Shown piece by piece: positions 1 through 10,319 of a DNA stretch of 64,000 nucleotides. Where the stretch lies: positions 1 through 64,000 of the forward strand of contig WNNJ02002483.1 of NCBI GenBank assembly GCA_012934845.2, given 5' to 3'. Numbering within the stretch: position 1 is the first letter of the stretch; each line of letters starts with the position of its first letter. A program made the translations under genes and the position numbers. Below the pieces are notes generated by a model. It was not told where the DNA came from. It did no database searches and worked only from the letters and a program-made list of their open reading frames with translations. The DNA is from Pomphorhynchus laevis. Lineage: Eukaryota > Acanthocephala > Palaeacanthocephala > Echinorhynchida > Pomphorhynchidae.

Positions 1-585
1 TATAATAATAATAATAATAATAATAACAACGCAAGACTAGATGTAATCTGTACGGGCCTATCAGTAGACCGCTTCCAGCGAACGTTCTTCGACGTTTCCG
101 TTTTTAACAACCATGCTGGTTCCTACTCCGCGTCGGCAGAAAACGCTTTTGCATACCACGAAGCCCGGAAGAGCTCAAAATACTCTGAAAGAATCACCCA
201 AATCGAAAGGGGATCGTTTATACCCTTCATCCTATCTGCGTCTGGAGGTATGGGAAAATGTGCACTTTCGGCCTTGCAGCGGATCGCACAACTCAAGTCA
301 ATAAACAACGATCAGATTTCGTACAGCCAACACATACAGCGAATCAAAACAAGATTGAGTATAGCCATATGCCGTGCATCCTCTTTGTGCATAAGGGGCT
401 TCCGATCCAGCAAGGGGCATCCCGTATACTCAGCAGACAACCATCAAGCTGATACAATATCCAAAAAGACATCTAATCGCCAAGCTACAGATAGCCCGAA
501 TCCGTCGAACAATGCTCGAGCGATCCGATGGAATGATGAAGACGGCGGCACGTTGTGTACCTCCCTTGTGGATCTAAAGGAATAA
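1..585 (+). CDS. C-terminal nuclease part of RLE-type reverse transcriptase (R1), cut by window edge
   Basis: The frame is open from base 1 to the stop at 583-585. After an Asn run it reads ARLDV (from base 31), RTFFDVSVF, a basic YHEARKSSKYSERI segment and SGGMG (from 241). The LD and FFDV strings fit the catalytic core of a PD-(D/E)xK restriction-like nuclease, and the same order is seen in R2, R6 and R7 in this window, where a CxC-H-C finger and an RHN motif precede it. The reverse transcriptase domain lies outside the window. From family knowledge such a nuclease would nick target DNA for retrotransposition. I do not assign a named clade. No internal stop is visible, so this copy may be young. 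Confidence 0.75.
   Translation, partial: YNNNNNNNNNARLDVICTGLSVDRFQRTFFDVSVFNNHAGSYSASAENAFAYHEARKSSKYSERITQIERGSFIPFILSASGGMGKCALSALQRIAQLKSINNDQISYSQHIQRIKTRLSIAICRASSLCIRGFRSSKGHPVYSADNHQADTISKKTSNRQATDSPNPSNNARAIRWNDEDGGTLCTSLVDLKE
4..30 (+). repeat. (AAT)n microsatellite coding Asn
   Basis: Seven AAT codons followed by two AAC codons lie in the R1 reading frame and give nine Asn just before ARLDV. R2 has only three Asn at the same place (15508-15516), so the triplet has expanded inside coding sequence without changing the frame. Confidence 0.8.
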
Positions 586-690
586 AAAAAAATTCTGGAA
601 TTTAATTAACCTGGCCCATTTGCGGGAACCTGTTTTTCTGTACAAATAAATCTATTATTATTTTAAAAAAAAATTATTATTATTATTAAT
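586..690 (+). other. 3' untranslated tail of R1
   Basis: The tail holds GGCCCATTTGCGGGAACC (616-633), then AAATAAAT and A/T-rich sequence. The same block follows R2 at 15935 (with CCCGTTTACGGG) and occurs at 26783, so it is the conserved 3' end of this family. At about 690 it meets the 3' tail of LINE-A, which runs the other way. Confidence 0.6.
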
Positions 691-867
691 GTTTCAACAG
701 CACATAAAAGCATGGCTTAATTGGCTGGTTCACTGCAGAAAAAAGAAAATATAATAAAAGTATCACAAATACGGAAAAGCAGCTTTCCCCATGGCATTCT
801 CCATCCGTAATTTCTTTTTGAATTCGTTGATATTGCTACTGCACACTGTTGACTCTCCAAGCCTATT

Positions 868-3769
868 TCACAGAGATACAACTCGCCGATCAAATTGGAC
901 AGCTCGTGATTTTCTTATCCTTTCACGTCGCAGGGTTAAATCATGGCCTCGGAGGATATTGGATGAGCGCAAATGAAGACAATCTCGAAGTGGATGATCC
1001 AAATCATTAAGAATTTGCCAGACCATACTCATATCGATGTACCGGCGGGTCCACGTGACAGTCTCAAGTCTAAGTGCTTTTAATCGATCAGGGTACGACA
1101 TAAATTTCAGTTGCGGTGCTAGCTTGGTAGCTCTATGAAGTACCCTCTCTGAACTAATATGTTCTTTTGAATTTTGGGGATACACACACGGCGCAGCATA
1201 TAGAAGACGGCTCAACACATGAGCAAATATTAGCGGACGTAGGACAAATTGATTGAGTGCAATGAATGTGCGTCGAAGTTGACCAATTATACCCAACGCA
1301 TTTGAACAAGCATGTTCAGTATGTGTGACGGTACTCAAATCACTGTTTATCCACACTCCCAAGTCCTTATATTTGTTCACTCGTTCTATATCACTGCTTT
1401 GAAAGCTATAATTAACTAAAGATTGAGCATTTCCGCCACGAACACGTAAATGTTTGCATTTTGATATATTTACAATCAACCTATTGAGCAGAGCCCAATT
1501 TTCGACTTCATCGATATCCCGTTGCAGTTTGACTATATCATTGGGTGAACGAATTGCCCGCCAGATTTTCAAATCGTCTGCATATAAAAGCATCCGAGAA
1601 TCAATAAATTCCGGGATATCGTTGATGTAGACACTAAATAACAATGGACCCAATTCTGAACCTTGAGGCACCCCTATATTACATGGCCGCGAAGAAGAGT
1701 AAAAATTATCTACATGCACACAATAACTACGATTGCTTAAAAACGATTTAATCCATCTAACAAGCAAGAATGGAATGCCGCTTTTCTCTAGTTTATTTAG
1801 GAGGAGTCTATGGTCTACTCTGTCAAATGCCTTAGAGAAATCGAAGAATATGATGTCAGTAGCAATTGATACAGCTTTATTAGCTGACCAATCATGATGG
1901 GCAGCGAGTAGATTAGTAACTGTCGAATAACCCTTACGGAAACCATGTTGCTCAGAAGCTATTACATTATTCTCACTATAAAACTTGACCATATAACCAT
2001 GTATAATTCGCTCTAACATTCTACAACATAAGCAAGTAATACTTACTGGTCTATAATTGTCTACTGAAGATCTATCACCCTTTTTGAAGATGGGGTGAAT
2101 GATCGATTGTTTCCACTCTTTTGGAAGATTCGTATCAATAATAGATTGTCGAAATATGTTACAAAGTGGTGTATATATTGAGTCTGCTATTCGACGAAGA
2201 TATATCGAAGGTAACAAATCAGCACCTTTGGAGTTTGTCTCTTTAAGACGGTTTGTCTCTTTAAGACGATGCAGTTCAGCTAAAACTTTCTCAGGAGTTA
2301 TCAAATTAGCTATGTCTAAACTAGGATATGAAACACTAGCACCTCTTATCGTCTCACTGTTCTGGATAGGTTCAGAATACTCGTTTGTAGTCTCTTTGTA
2401 CAAGTAAAAATGCCTTGAGAACATCTCAGCAAGGTCGTCTTCAATAACGCTATCAAAATATTGGCCAATTGTTTTATTAGCGTTCCTACTACTATTCACA
2501 TATAGAAAGAGAGCTTTGGGATCATGTCTACAACTATGAGCTAGACCATTTTCAAATAAATAGCGCTTATGTCGCTTTAAAGAATTGAAGAAATTTCTCG
2601 CCTGCTTATAAACACCATATTCACAAAACCCACCCTAAAGCATTTGAAACTGAAGTCACGAGCCTTCATCGCAGTAGCCAGCTCAGTATCAAACCAACAA
2701 GCGCTTTTCCGACTAGTCTTAGACTTCAAAGGTGAGAATTTTACCATTAGAGAATAAAGCGTCACGCGAAAATGATCCCAGGCCTCGTCAATTCCGACAA
2801 CAGCCGGATCAGGCCAACTTACTCTATGCAGCTTTGATATAATAACATCATAGTTCGCCCGACAAACATTAATCTGACGTTTGTACCGAGCATGATGAAA
2901 CACCCTCATTTGTATATTAAGCAAAACTTTAACTACACAGTGATCAGACAAACCAACAGGAGAATCATATTGGATACTACTGATTAATTGACTGTTTGTC
3001 GATAGGCAAAGATCAAGCAGGGAAGAACTACAACTTGAAAAGCGAGTATGTACATCAACAAACTGAGCAAGACCACAATAAGCAAAACACTCCATAAGGT
3101 CACAAGATTCACTATCACAAGTAGGAAGAACCGTATTCGAAGTCCATTCAACATCTGGCATATTCAGATCCCCAATTATCACAGTATCACAATCTCCTCG
3201 CGTATACAACTCTATCTCTTCAATGAGTTTCTTAGATATTGCTTAGGAGCACGATACACAAGACCCAGTATGATGGGTGAGCTGTTATCAAACTTCACCT
3301 GACACCACAAACTCTCAACTCTATCAATAGACGACTTACTCAAAACGCGCACCTTAACTTCGTCTCTCATAAAGAGAGCTACGCCACCACCCCTACCCCC
3401 TATCCGATCACTACGGAACAAAGAATAGCCTGGGATGGATACCTCAGCATCGGATACATCACAATTAAGCCAAGATTCTGTAATACCAACTATAATTGGA
3501 TTAACAGACTCGATCCTAAACTTTAGCTCATCGACTTTCTGTAACAAGCTCCGAACATTACAATAAAATATACTATGACTTTTATTCACACCAGTGCGAG
3601 TAATAATATCATCTCTAGCAATCTGACACACTTCAGATCCCAAATCAGCTAAGCACTTATATGCTGTAAGACCTTGCCAAAACCCTCCACATTCATGAGA
3701 GGTGATACATCTAATGGGGACCAACTGATTCGAATGCGTCGCCTCACTACTTGAAAATTTTGCACACAT
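868..3769 (-). pseudogene. LINE-A ORF2: endonuclease plus reverse transcriptase, two frameshifts
   Basis: The endonuclease part (3769-2577) has CNVRSL, TESWL, YRAP, GDLN and SDH, the catalytic landmarks of APE-like nucleases. The reverse transcriptase part (about 2600-868) has NYRPVSITC, HGFRKGYSTV, FFDFSKAFDRVDH, GVPQGSELGPLLF and LLYADDLKIW, followed by the usual thumb and C-terminal region ending at 868. The frame changes near 3230 and near 2620. Upstream of the GTG at 2499 the reverse transcriptase frame is open back to about 2620, so the break is an indel and not a start. If joined it would exceed 950 residues. Confidence 0.85.
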
Positions 3770-4347
3770 AGATTGCTCTCACCAAGTGCAACACGAGATG
3801 CAAGTTCTTTCTTAGCTTGAGACAATTTCTCCCTTTGAAGAGCGTCAAGATCTTTTAAGAGACTAACGTGGGATCCTTTTAAACGATATGAATTCCGAAG
3901 AATTAACTCAGCATGTGACTGCTCTCTAAATACGGCCTTGAGTAAACGCGGCCTATTACTAAGTGTATCACGCTTACCCAGTCGAAATAATGCAACGAGT
4001 TTAACACGTTTGACAATATCCACATTGCAAGAACCAAGTACCTGCGTCAATATAAATCTCACACTCTGGACGTCCTCGTTAAGACGTACTTGTGCGTTCT
4101 CAAATAAAGATTCTCTTACATTGGCCAGAATAAAAGATCTACATCGATCAGCGGTGTGTTTCCTATTATTACCAATTTGCAATTCGAGACTGTCACGTGA
4201 CACTGCGGATAGTGTATGTTGACTTATCGTTGACGCTTGTTCCTTCTTTTTGACATTCCCATTATCAGACATATGACCATGATTCAAAACCTGACAATAT
4301 GTATTTTCATCATTAGTAACATCAGGTAAATGCACTGGAACATCCAT
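3649..4347 (-). CDS. LINE-A ORF1b, basic nucleic-acid-binding protein (232 aa)
   Basis: It starts at ATG 4347, 23 bases after the ORF1a stop and in another frame. The middle reads ADRCRSFILANV, then LVALFRLGKRD, NRPRLLKAVF and a basic helix QREKLSQAKKELASRV, ending QVVRRR. LINE-B, F and H carry the same order (DRC or DKC, LFRLG, RLLKVV, QxVRRR). By comparison with ORF1 proteins of other non-LTR elements this is probably an RRM-like RNA-binding part of the RNP; that is inference. It overlaps the ORF2 start region. Confidence 0.7.
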   Translation of the reverse strand: MDVPVHLPDVTNDENTYCQVLNHGHMSDNGNVKKKEQASTISQHTLSAVSRDSLELQIGNNRKHTADRCRSFILANVRESLFENAQVRLNEDVQSVRFILTQVLGSCNVDIVKRVKLVALFRLGKRDTLSNRPRLLKAVFREQSHAELILRNSYRLKGSHVSLLKDLDALQREKLSQAKKELASRVALGESNLCVQNFQVVRRRIRISWSPLDVSPLMNVEGFGKVLQHISA

Positions 4348-4370
4348 GGCTACAGTCTCACCCTCTACAG

Positions 4371-4781
4371 TTAATCTATATTCATTGGATTATTTGCAAG
4401 ACTTGAGGAGGGATATATAGAGTTAGAATAGCTTCCATCACTATGACTGGAATTTTCAACATTCTTAGTAGATTTGGAAATAAGAACTTCCTTACTTTGA
4501 CCGGCACTTATGCTTTTTGGAATTGGTGGAGCTGATATGGGTCCAAGAGAATTACAACTCGACTGACCGACAACCAAGGGGGTAGATTCCGTCTTCAAAT
4601 CATTTATCAAAGATGCGCAGCAGTACCCGCAGTAGAAAGATGCATTAGACAGAGCTGTTTTCTTTTCCCCGGGAACTGAAACACTTGTCCACACATGACA
4701 ATCTTTACTTGAACACCGAACCTGATAATCCACGAACTTGGCAGCATCACCTCGCTTTGTAGTCTTCCTCTGTTTGACCAT
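4371..4781 (-). CDS. LINE-A ORF1a, C4 zinc-finger protein (136 aa)
   Basis: The ATG at 4781 follows a basic MVKQRKTTKR start. The finger reads QVRCSSKDCHVWTSV, a short spacer, then FYCGYC, giving C-x4-C...C-x2-C with a Trp after the second Cys. The rest is Ser/Asn-rich and low in complexity. Six LINE ORF1 proteins in the window share this finger. An ACATACA string lies just upstream of the start (4785-4793). Confidence 0.75.
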   Translation of the reverse strand: MVKQRKTTKRGDAAKFVDYQVRCSSKDCHVWTSVSVPGEKKTALSNASFYCGYCCASLINDLKTESTPLVVGQSSCNSLGPISAPPIPKSISAGQSKEVLISKSTKNVENSSHSDGSYSNSIYPSSSLANNPMNID

Positions 4782-4972
4782 TATATGTATGTATATTTAG
4801 ACTTTATCAGAGTAAAGTCTCTTGTGTAGATTTCAATAAAGATTGTGTCCAATAAATCTTTTTCAGTAAAGATTTCAATAAGGATTGAGTTGACTAATCC
4901 AGAATTGTTTCAATTTTCTTGATTTCGCATTGTAATTTGCTGCAGAGCGACGTCAATCTTCAATTTGTATGT

Positions 4973-6840
4973 TTATAAGAAACCAAAACTTTTTTTAGTA
5001 ATCTTCCGATTTCTAAGGAAGGAGTTAATCCAATTAAGGAGGGTTCCTCTGATGCCGTACTGTTCCAGCGTAATAAGGAGGACATCATAGTATATCCGAT
5101 CAAATGCTTTGCTGAGGTCGAAAAACAAAACATCAACACTAACTCCAGCCTCGGCATATCTGGTCCAATCACTCCTCGCAAGTATGAGGTTTGTGACAGT
5201 AGATCTTCCTGGGCGGAAACCATGCTGGTTGTCGCAGAGTACTTGGTTATCTTCTAGGTGCCCGATGATTCGTTTAAAAAGCAGTTTCTCTAGCACTTTA
5301 CAAGCAACGCAGGTAAGGCTTATGGGCCGATAGTTGCTTGCTAGATTACGGTCGCCTTTTTTGTAGAGAGGTCGGATTATAGAACATTTCCAATCTGATG
5401 GTATACAGCCTGTTGACAAGGAGAAATCGAATATGGTGTGTAAAGGTTCATATATTACTGGTGCAAGTTCCCGAAGAAGAATTGGAGGAATATTGTCTGG
5501 TCCTGCCGCAATTGATCGTGGTAGCTTTAGAAGTTCGTTAAGAACCTCAAATTTATCAAATGGAGTAAATTCGTAACACGGATATTGAGCAGTGGAGAAT
5601 CTGGGGCAATACTGACAGGTAGGACTCTCTAGCGTGAATTGATCTAGGAAAATATTGGCAATTGCTTTGTCATCAGATGTGAGCTCACCGGTTTCCATAA
5701 ATATAGAGTTAATCTCAGACGTAGTTGATTTTAATGAGCTGATATGTTTGAACAATTTACTGGGATATCTTTTTGATGATCGACAAAGATTGGAAACGAA
5801 ACACCTGCGTTTCTGACGTTTGAGTGCCGTAACTTGATTTCGTAATTCCTTGTAATCGGTCCAAGAACAATTCTGTTCTTTGAATTTTTTGTAAATTTTG
5901 TCTCTTGTCTTAATCATTTGTTTAATCTGCGAGTCAAACCAAATGGGAGTTTTGTGGGATGTGCGCTGACGTTTTAAAGGGGAGAAGTAATTTAGAGCAT
6001 TGATCAAAGTAGATTTGAAATTTTCCCAGCACTGATCTATGCCAATTTCATATGGATTAGGCCATTGAATGTTTTGAATAGCTTGCGTCATGCTTGCGAA
6101 ATTCGCTTTGAAGGGATTCAATTCGGGTTTTGCCGAGGGGGCTGTTTTAAAGAGACTGACAGAAAGCGCCAGCCTAATGACACAATGATAACTGTGGCCA
6201 ATAGGGGGCTGAGAAAGATTTCATCAATTGTGGGTTCTCCTCGTGATAAGCAGAGGTCTAAAATTGCAGATGATTGCTTCCTCCTTCTAGTGGGTTCGTG
6301 AATATGCTGGGTTAGATTGAGATCGTTGAACGTATCAAGGAGATTGGATGATTCAACATCACAACCATGTGTCGAAGTATATAGGTCCCAATTGACATGA
6401 GGCATATTGAAGTCTCCTAGGATAATGATCGGTGATAAGCTTGTTAGGTGATGTCGTAAAGAGATGCCAATCTTTTCAGTTGCGGAGCGCGGAGATCGGT
6501 AAAATAAACCGATTTTTAGTTTCTGTCTATCAGGAGAAGATACTGTTGCCCACAGATATTCGTTGTATGAATCATCTGATACAATGCTGTGCTCGATGAT
6601 GGTTAACGGTTGCTTGACGTATAATATAACTCCACCTCCTTTTGAGGCGGTTCGATCCGATCGTATAACAAAGTAGCCTGGGATTGAGATTTCATTATCA
6701 GATATATCGTTGTTAAGCCAGGTTTCGCTCAATGCTATGATGTTTGTGTTCATTGAATTAACGAGACACAATATTTCGTCAAATTTGTTGTACATGCTTA
6801 AACAGTTAGAGTACATGATGGAAATATTATTTTGAGAGTA
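4973..6840 (-). pseudogene. LINE-B ORF2: endonuclease and truncated reverse transcriptase
   Basis: The endonuclease part (6816-6118) reads MYSNCLSMYNK, SETWL, RSDRTASKGGGVILYV, FYRSPR, GDFNMP. A frameshift near 6205 breaks the GHSYH stretch that replaces the usual SDH; beyond it the frame continues as LNPFKANF into the next open frame (6121-4973). The reverse transcriptase has NYRPISLTCV, HGFRPGRSTVTNL and FFDLSKAFDRIYYD and then runs out at RNRKITKKSFGFL, where LINE-A leader sequence is being read. Motifs B (GVPQGS) and C (FADD) are lost, so it cannot polymerise. Confidence 0.8.
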
Positions 6841-6887
6841 ACGGCAGTGGTGTGGTGTCGCTGTTGGTGTTGAAATTGGATTGATGT

Positions 6888-7472
6888 TTACGTGGTGGAT
6901 GCACGAATCTGTGCGGCGGAGAGTGTCGATGGAACGGTTAGACGGATTCCGAGGCTGAATCGCGTATTTACCCTTCGCCTCATAACTTGAAATTTTTTTA
7001 CAATTAGATTTTTTTCACCGTTTTGAATTCTTTGTTGAAGCTCTTTCCTTGCAGATTTCAATCTGTTTCTATCTTCAGTGCTGAGGTCAGGTAGAAGTCT
7101 GATACTGGAGCCCCTTAACTTAAAGGAATTCTTGATGATTTGCTTACTAGTCTCGGGGCTATCAACAACAACTTTCAAAAGCCTTGGTTTGGTACCATCT
7201 TGTTTCTTCCCAATGCGAAAGAGGTGTATTACCTGTCTATTTTGTTCGACTGATATTTCTGTTGGGAGAACAGTTGAAAGAACTTGCTTTACTGAATCAA
7301 CATCATGTTTAATCCGGATGAGACTGTTTGGACTCGGTGATTTATTTAAATTTACAATGATGAAACATTTATCCCGATCGAATGTTCGGCGTTTATGTCG
7401 TTTAGGCTCAGATAGAATAGGTATATTGGGGTTATCAGTGTTGTTTACAGTGGAATTGGTATGATTTATCAT
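6888..7472 (-). CDS. LINE-B ORF1b, basic nucleic-acid-binding protein (194 aa)
   Basis: It contains DRDKCFIIVNLNKSPSPN, VIHLFRIGKKQDGTKPRLL, KVVVDSPETSKQI, LPDLSTEDRNRLKSARKEL and IVKKFQVMRRR. This is the clearest copy of the group I ORF1b layout, with a beta-rich start, a charged RIGK segment, a PDL helix and a basic tail, similar in arrangement to ORF1 proteins of other non-LTR elements. It is separated from ORF1a by about 245 bases. Confidence 0.7.
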   Translation of the reverse strand: MINHTNSTVNNTDNPNIPILSEPKRHKRRTFDRDKCFIIVNLNKSPSPNSLIRIKHDVDSVKQVLSTVLPTEISVEQNRQVIHLFRIGKKQDGTKPRLLKVVVDSPETSKQIIKNSFKLRGSSIRLLPDLSTEDRNRLKSARKELQQRIQNGEKNLIVKKFQVMRRRVNTRFSLGIRLTVPSTLSAAQIRASTT

Positions 7473-7716
7473 TTGTTTGAGTGTTTAATCCATTTTATAT
7501 AGATTATGGGTTGTTTGAGGACACGAAAAAGTTGGGAGGGCTGTATGATGTGGTGCTTCTGTGTGTTTCCGGCCTTAGATGTGTTTTCTGAGTGATATGG
7601 AATGTTTGTTTCTGTGTATCCTTGTGAGAAATGATGGAATTCTCTAGATTTGACGAATCCAGGAAATCGGATTTAAGGTTAGATAAGAAAGTTTCAAGGG
7701 TTGTTGCCTTTACGAT

Positions 7717-8130
7717 TCACGATCTTGCATGTCCTCGTGTCCAAACTCGAGTAGGGGTAGATTTCCGGAATATTGAAGTATCAGATGTTGCCATTATGTT
7801 GATCGGGGCGATTTCATTGTCTAGTGATGGTATTGTATCTTGCTCGAATACTTCACATGTATAAGGGATATCTGATCGTAATGGTTTATCAGTGTCTTCG
7901 ATTAGTGAGCGTAGATCGTTAATAGTCTTATTTAAATTCGCAATTGCAAGAGCTGCACAGAAACCACAATAGAACTTTCGACTCGTCATTGCTTGAGAAC
8001 TGTCTGAGGGGAAGCTTACTTTGGTCCATATCGTGCAGCCGTGAGAGTCACATGCCACTTCATTATCTGCGTACCCAACCGACTTTGTTGTATTGTTGTG
8101 TTTCGCTTGCTTGTTGGTCTTCTTTGTCAT
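7717..8130 (-). CDS. LINE-B ORF1a, C4 zinc-finger protein (137 aa)
   Basis: The start is MTKKTNKQAKHNNTTKS. The finger reads EVACDSHGCTIWTKV and FYCGFC. The C-terminus ends TRVWTRGHARS, and the WTRG string recurs at the end of LINE-F ORF1a (RTWTRGSKH), so ORF1a has a second conserved patch. ORF1b lies downstream in the same element. Confidence 0.7.
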   Translation of the reverse strand: MTKKTNKQAKHNNTTKSVGYADNEVACDSHGCTIWTKVSFPSDSSQAMTSRKFYCGFCAALAIANLNKTINDLRSLIEDTDKPLRSDIPYTCEVFEQDTIPSLDNEIAPINIMATSDTSIFRKSTPTRVWTRGHARS

Positions 8131-8317
8131 ATTTTTGTCATATAATGTGATATTGTACTGGAATTCAAATTTCCATCAATTTTTCAAACGGAAAATTCGT
8201 TATTGAATAATGGATCCGACCAACAGATTTCGTTTATTGCGGTATCAATGGAATTTGATTTAAATTTCAATTTTAAATTGTAAGAACATATTATAATCAA
8301 GACAATTTTAAATTCTT

Positions 8318-8414
8318 TAATCGTTGAAGTAATCGTTGTAATCGATGTAATCGTTGTAAACCTTTTTATCACAAACCCTTTTTTATTAATACAGATTTTT
8401 CCGCGAGCGTAGCG
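8318..8414 (-). repeat. LINE-B 5' UTR: 9-bp array and GC-rich 14-mer
   Basis: The plus strand shows TAATCGTTG-type 9-mers at 8318-8356 and CCGCGAGCGTAGCG at 8401-8414. The same pair, with unit TAATCGTAG, is found at 9975-10205. Both lie upstream of, or where one expects, a minus-strand LINE ORF1. Confidence 0.6.
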
Positions 8415-8459
8415 ATTGTAAATAGTTATTTGTTAGCAGCTTAGAATTTCAAACTCAAC

Positions 8460-9968
8460 ATTGTGTATCTCGACATTGTGTACTGTTCTGGCACATATTC
8501 TCCTACTTCCTTATTTTTTACCGAACTCGCTGACCTTCTGTCCCACTGTTCTTTGTCCTCAATCCCTTCAATCGTTCTTAGCAACTTCAACATCCGCCTC
8601 GATCGCGCCTCTTCTACTGAGTCCATCCAGTTCATCAACATTCTATCCAACTATAACTAGAAACCCATATCGACTGCCCACACATATCCTTGGCGGGGTA
8701 CTCGACATCATCGCTGTCCCTAATCATTTTGCTGCATACACCTCACTGTCTATCTCTGATCCTGGTCTATCCGATCACTTTCTCGTCAACCTTGAACTCA
8801 CTTACAATCACACCCCTCTTCACACACCTACAATCCTACGTCGCCCTCGGAGAAATCTTGACCTCTCCATTCTCCGCTCTGCCTTACTCAAATCGTCTCT
8901 ATTCTATCCCACAATAACATATTCATCTCCTCACGATCTCGCCTTTCTTTTCGACTATGAACTCACATCCACTCTCGATTTTCTCTTATTCTTCAAGTAT
9001 CACCCACACCGTCGCTTGCACCGTGTCCCATGGTTTGACATCCAATGCCTACTCTCAAAGCGTCGACTCCGCCATGCTTTTCGAATCTATCACCGCTCTA
9101 TCAGATGTGATTTCTGCTCGATCACTTCGTCTTTCCGTGATTCCTATCTTGCTCATCGGCGGTCACATCTCCACCTACTACGTACCAAATACAACTCCTT
9201 CTGGCAGCATTAAATCATCACTTCATTCAGCTCTAAGACTCTCTGGCATACTTTTAACTCAATCCTGGCTCGTTCCTCTTCGCCGTTCAACATCAATGCC
9301 CATGATTATTCGTCATTTCTCCAGACCAAAATATCCACGTTGCTATCTCACACCCCGGTCTCCATCCAATCCCACTCTGCCCCGCATGGCCTCATATTTC
9401 CGGAACTCTTTCATCTTCTTCGTGTCTCACCTACCGAAGTATCATCTGTCCTTATGTCCTTGCCCAGCAAAACCTCACCTGCCGATCCCCTGACTACTCA
9501 CATATTAAAATCCATATGATCATCAATATCCCCGTTTCTCACAACCTTGTTTAACTTGTCCATGCGCAGTCGTATCTTCCCTTCACACTGAAAATCTGCA
9601 GTTGTTCGTCCCCTCCTTAAGAAACAATCGCTCGACCCCTCCATTCCTTCTTTTCGTATCATCGCTGTCGGCTCCCCATCGTTCATCAATCTTCCTTTCT
9701 TAGACGACACTCGCCCCACCTCTCTATCACTGCGTTCCCGTCATACCCTCTTACTTCATGTATCCAATTACTCCAACAACTATAGTCTTCGATACTTCCT
9801 CGTCGCCGCCTCACTCGCCTGGAATCAACTCACTCTCGACGTCACCCGCGCTCCCTCCTTTATCACATTCAAACACCTCATCCGTTCACACCTTCTCGAC
9901 ACACGATTTACATTTTTTTTGTGGTCATGTAAACTTGCGCTGTCACGCATTTGCCACGTTAATAATAT
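8460..9968 (+). mobile_element. LINE-C, group II LINE with internal deletion
   Basis: It matches LINE-O from the middle of the endonuclease (8461 pairs with about 60006) up to about 9652, then jumps to the part matching 62235 onward. About 1.1 kb, including all reverse transcriptase motifs, is missing. The breakpoint sits in a short CTTTTCGT-like match present at both ends. Several frames are broken. The 3' end has the conserved GTCACGCATTTGCCACG block. The 5' end is truncated. Confidence 0.75.
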
Positions 9969-9969
9969 T

Positions 9970-10281
9970 TTTTAATAGTAGTAATCGTAGTAATATAGTT
10001 GTAATCGTAGTAATTGTAGTAATCGTAGGAATCGTAATAATCGTAGCTTGTATGTTATTTATTGTAAGTAGTATTTGTAATCAAGATAGTTTAAAATAGT
10101 TGTTATGATCGCCCCATAGCAAGCGAGCCGGTGAAAATTAAGTAGTTTGATATTGTTTGCCTGTATTTATTTGATATTAATTCTGATTTTTCCGCGAGCG
10201 TAGCGATCTGAACTTTAATCTACAACTGTAATTGTATGTTTATTATATATCAAACTTTTTTTGGTCTATCAAACTTTTTTA
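9970..10281 (-). mobile_element. 5' UTR relic of a minus-strand LINE
   Basis: Read on the minus strand it has two copies of a run of A then GTTTGATA (10281-10250), ACATACA, the 14-mer CGCTACGCTCGCGG (10205-10192), a second ACATACA (10055-10049) and a 9-bp array of CTACGATTA units (10047-9975). There is no ORF. It stops against the 3' end of LINE-C, so only the 5' UTR survives. Confidence 0.6.
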
Positions 10282-10319
10282 GGTCAACAAAAATATCGAC
10301 AAAAAATATTATTAATAAT

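Larger units (their letters stand above)
690..4997 (-). mobile_element. LINE-A, near full-length group I non-LTR retrotransposon
   Basis: From 5' to 3' on the minus strand it holds a leader starting with a run of A then GTTTTGG (4997-4966), ORF1a, ORF1b, an APE-type endonuclease and reverse transcriptase ORF2, and a 3' tail of TAA repeats near 690. Only two frameshifts were found in ORF2, so the copy is recent. The element starts exactly where LINE-B, in the same orientation, stops inside its reverse transcriptase. The Jockey/CR1 grade is inferred from motifs. Confidence 0.85.
4998..8414 (-). mobile_element. LINE-B, group I LINE with intact 5' part and missing 3' end
   Basis: It has a 5' region with a GC-rich 14-mer (8401-8414) and a 9-bp array (8318-8356), ORF1a, ORF1b, the endonuclease and the first half of the reverse transcriptase. 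It stops after the SKAFDR region, before motifs B and C. The break coincides with the 5' start of LINE-A. I found no remainder of LINE-B left of LINE-A. Confidence 0.8.

Noticed and set aside
8184-8372. Thr/Ile-rich minus-strand frame
   Set aside because: It reads through the 9-bp array of the LINE-B 5' UTR and starts at no conserved position; it is a by-product of the repeat.
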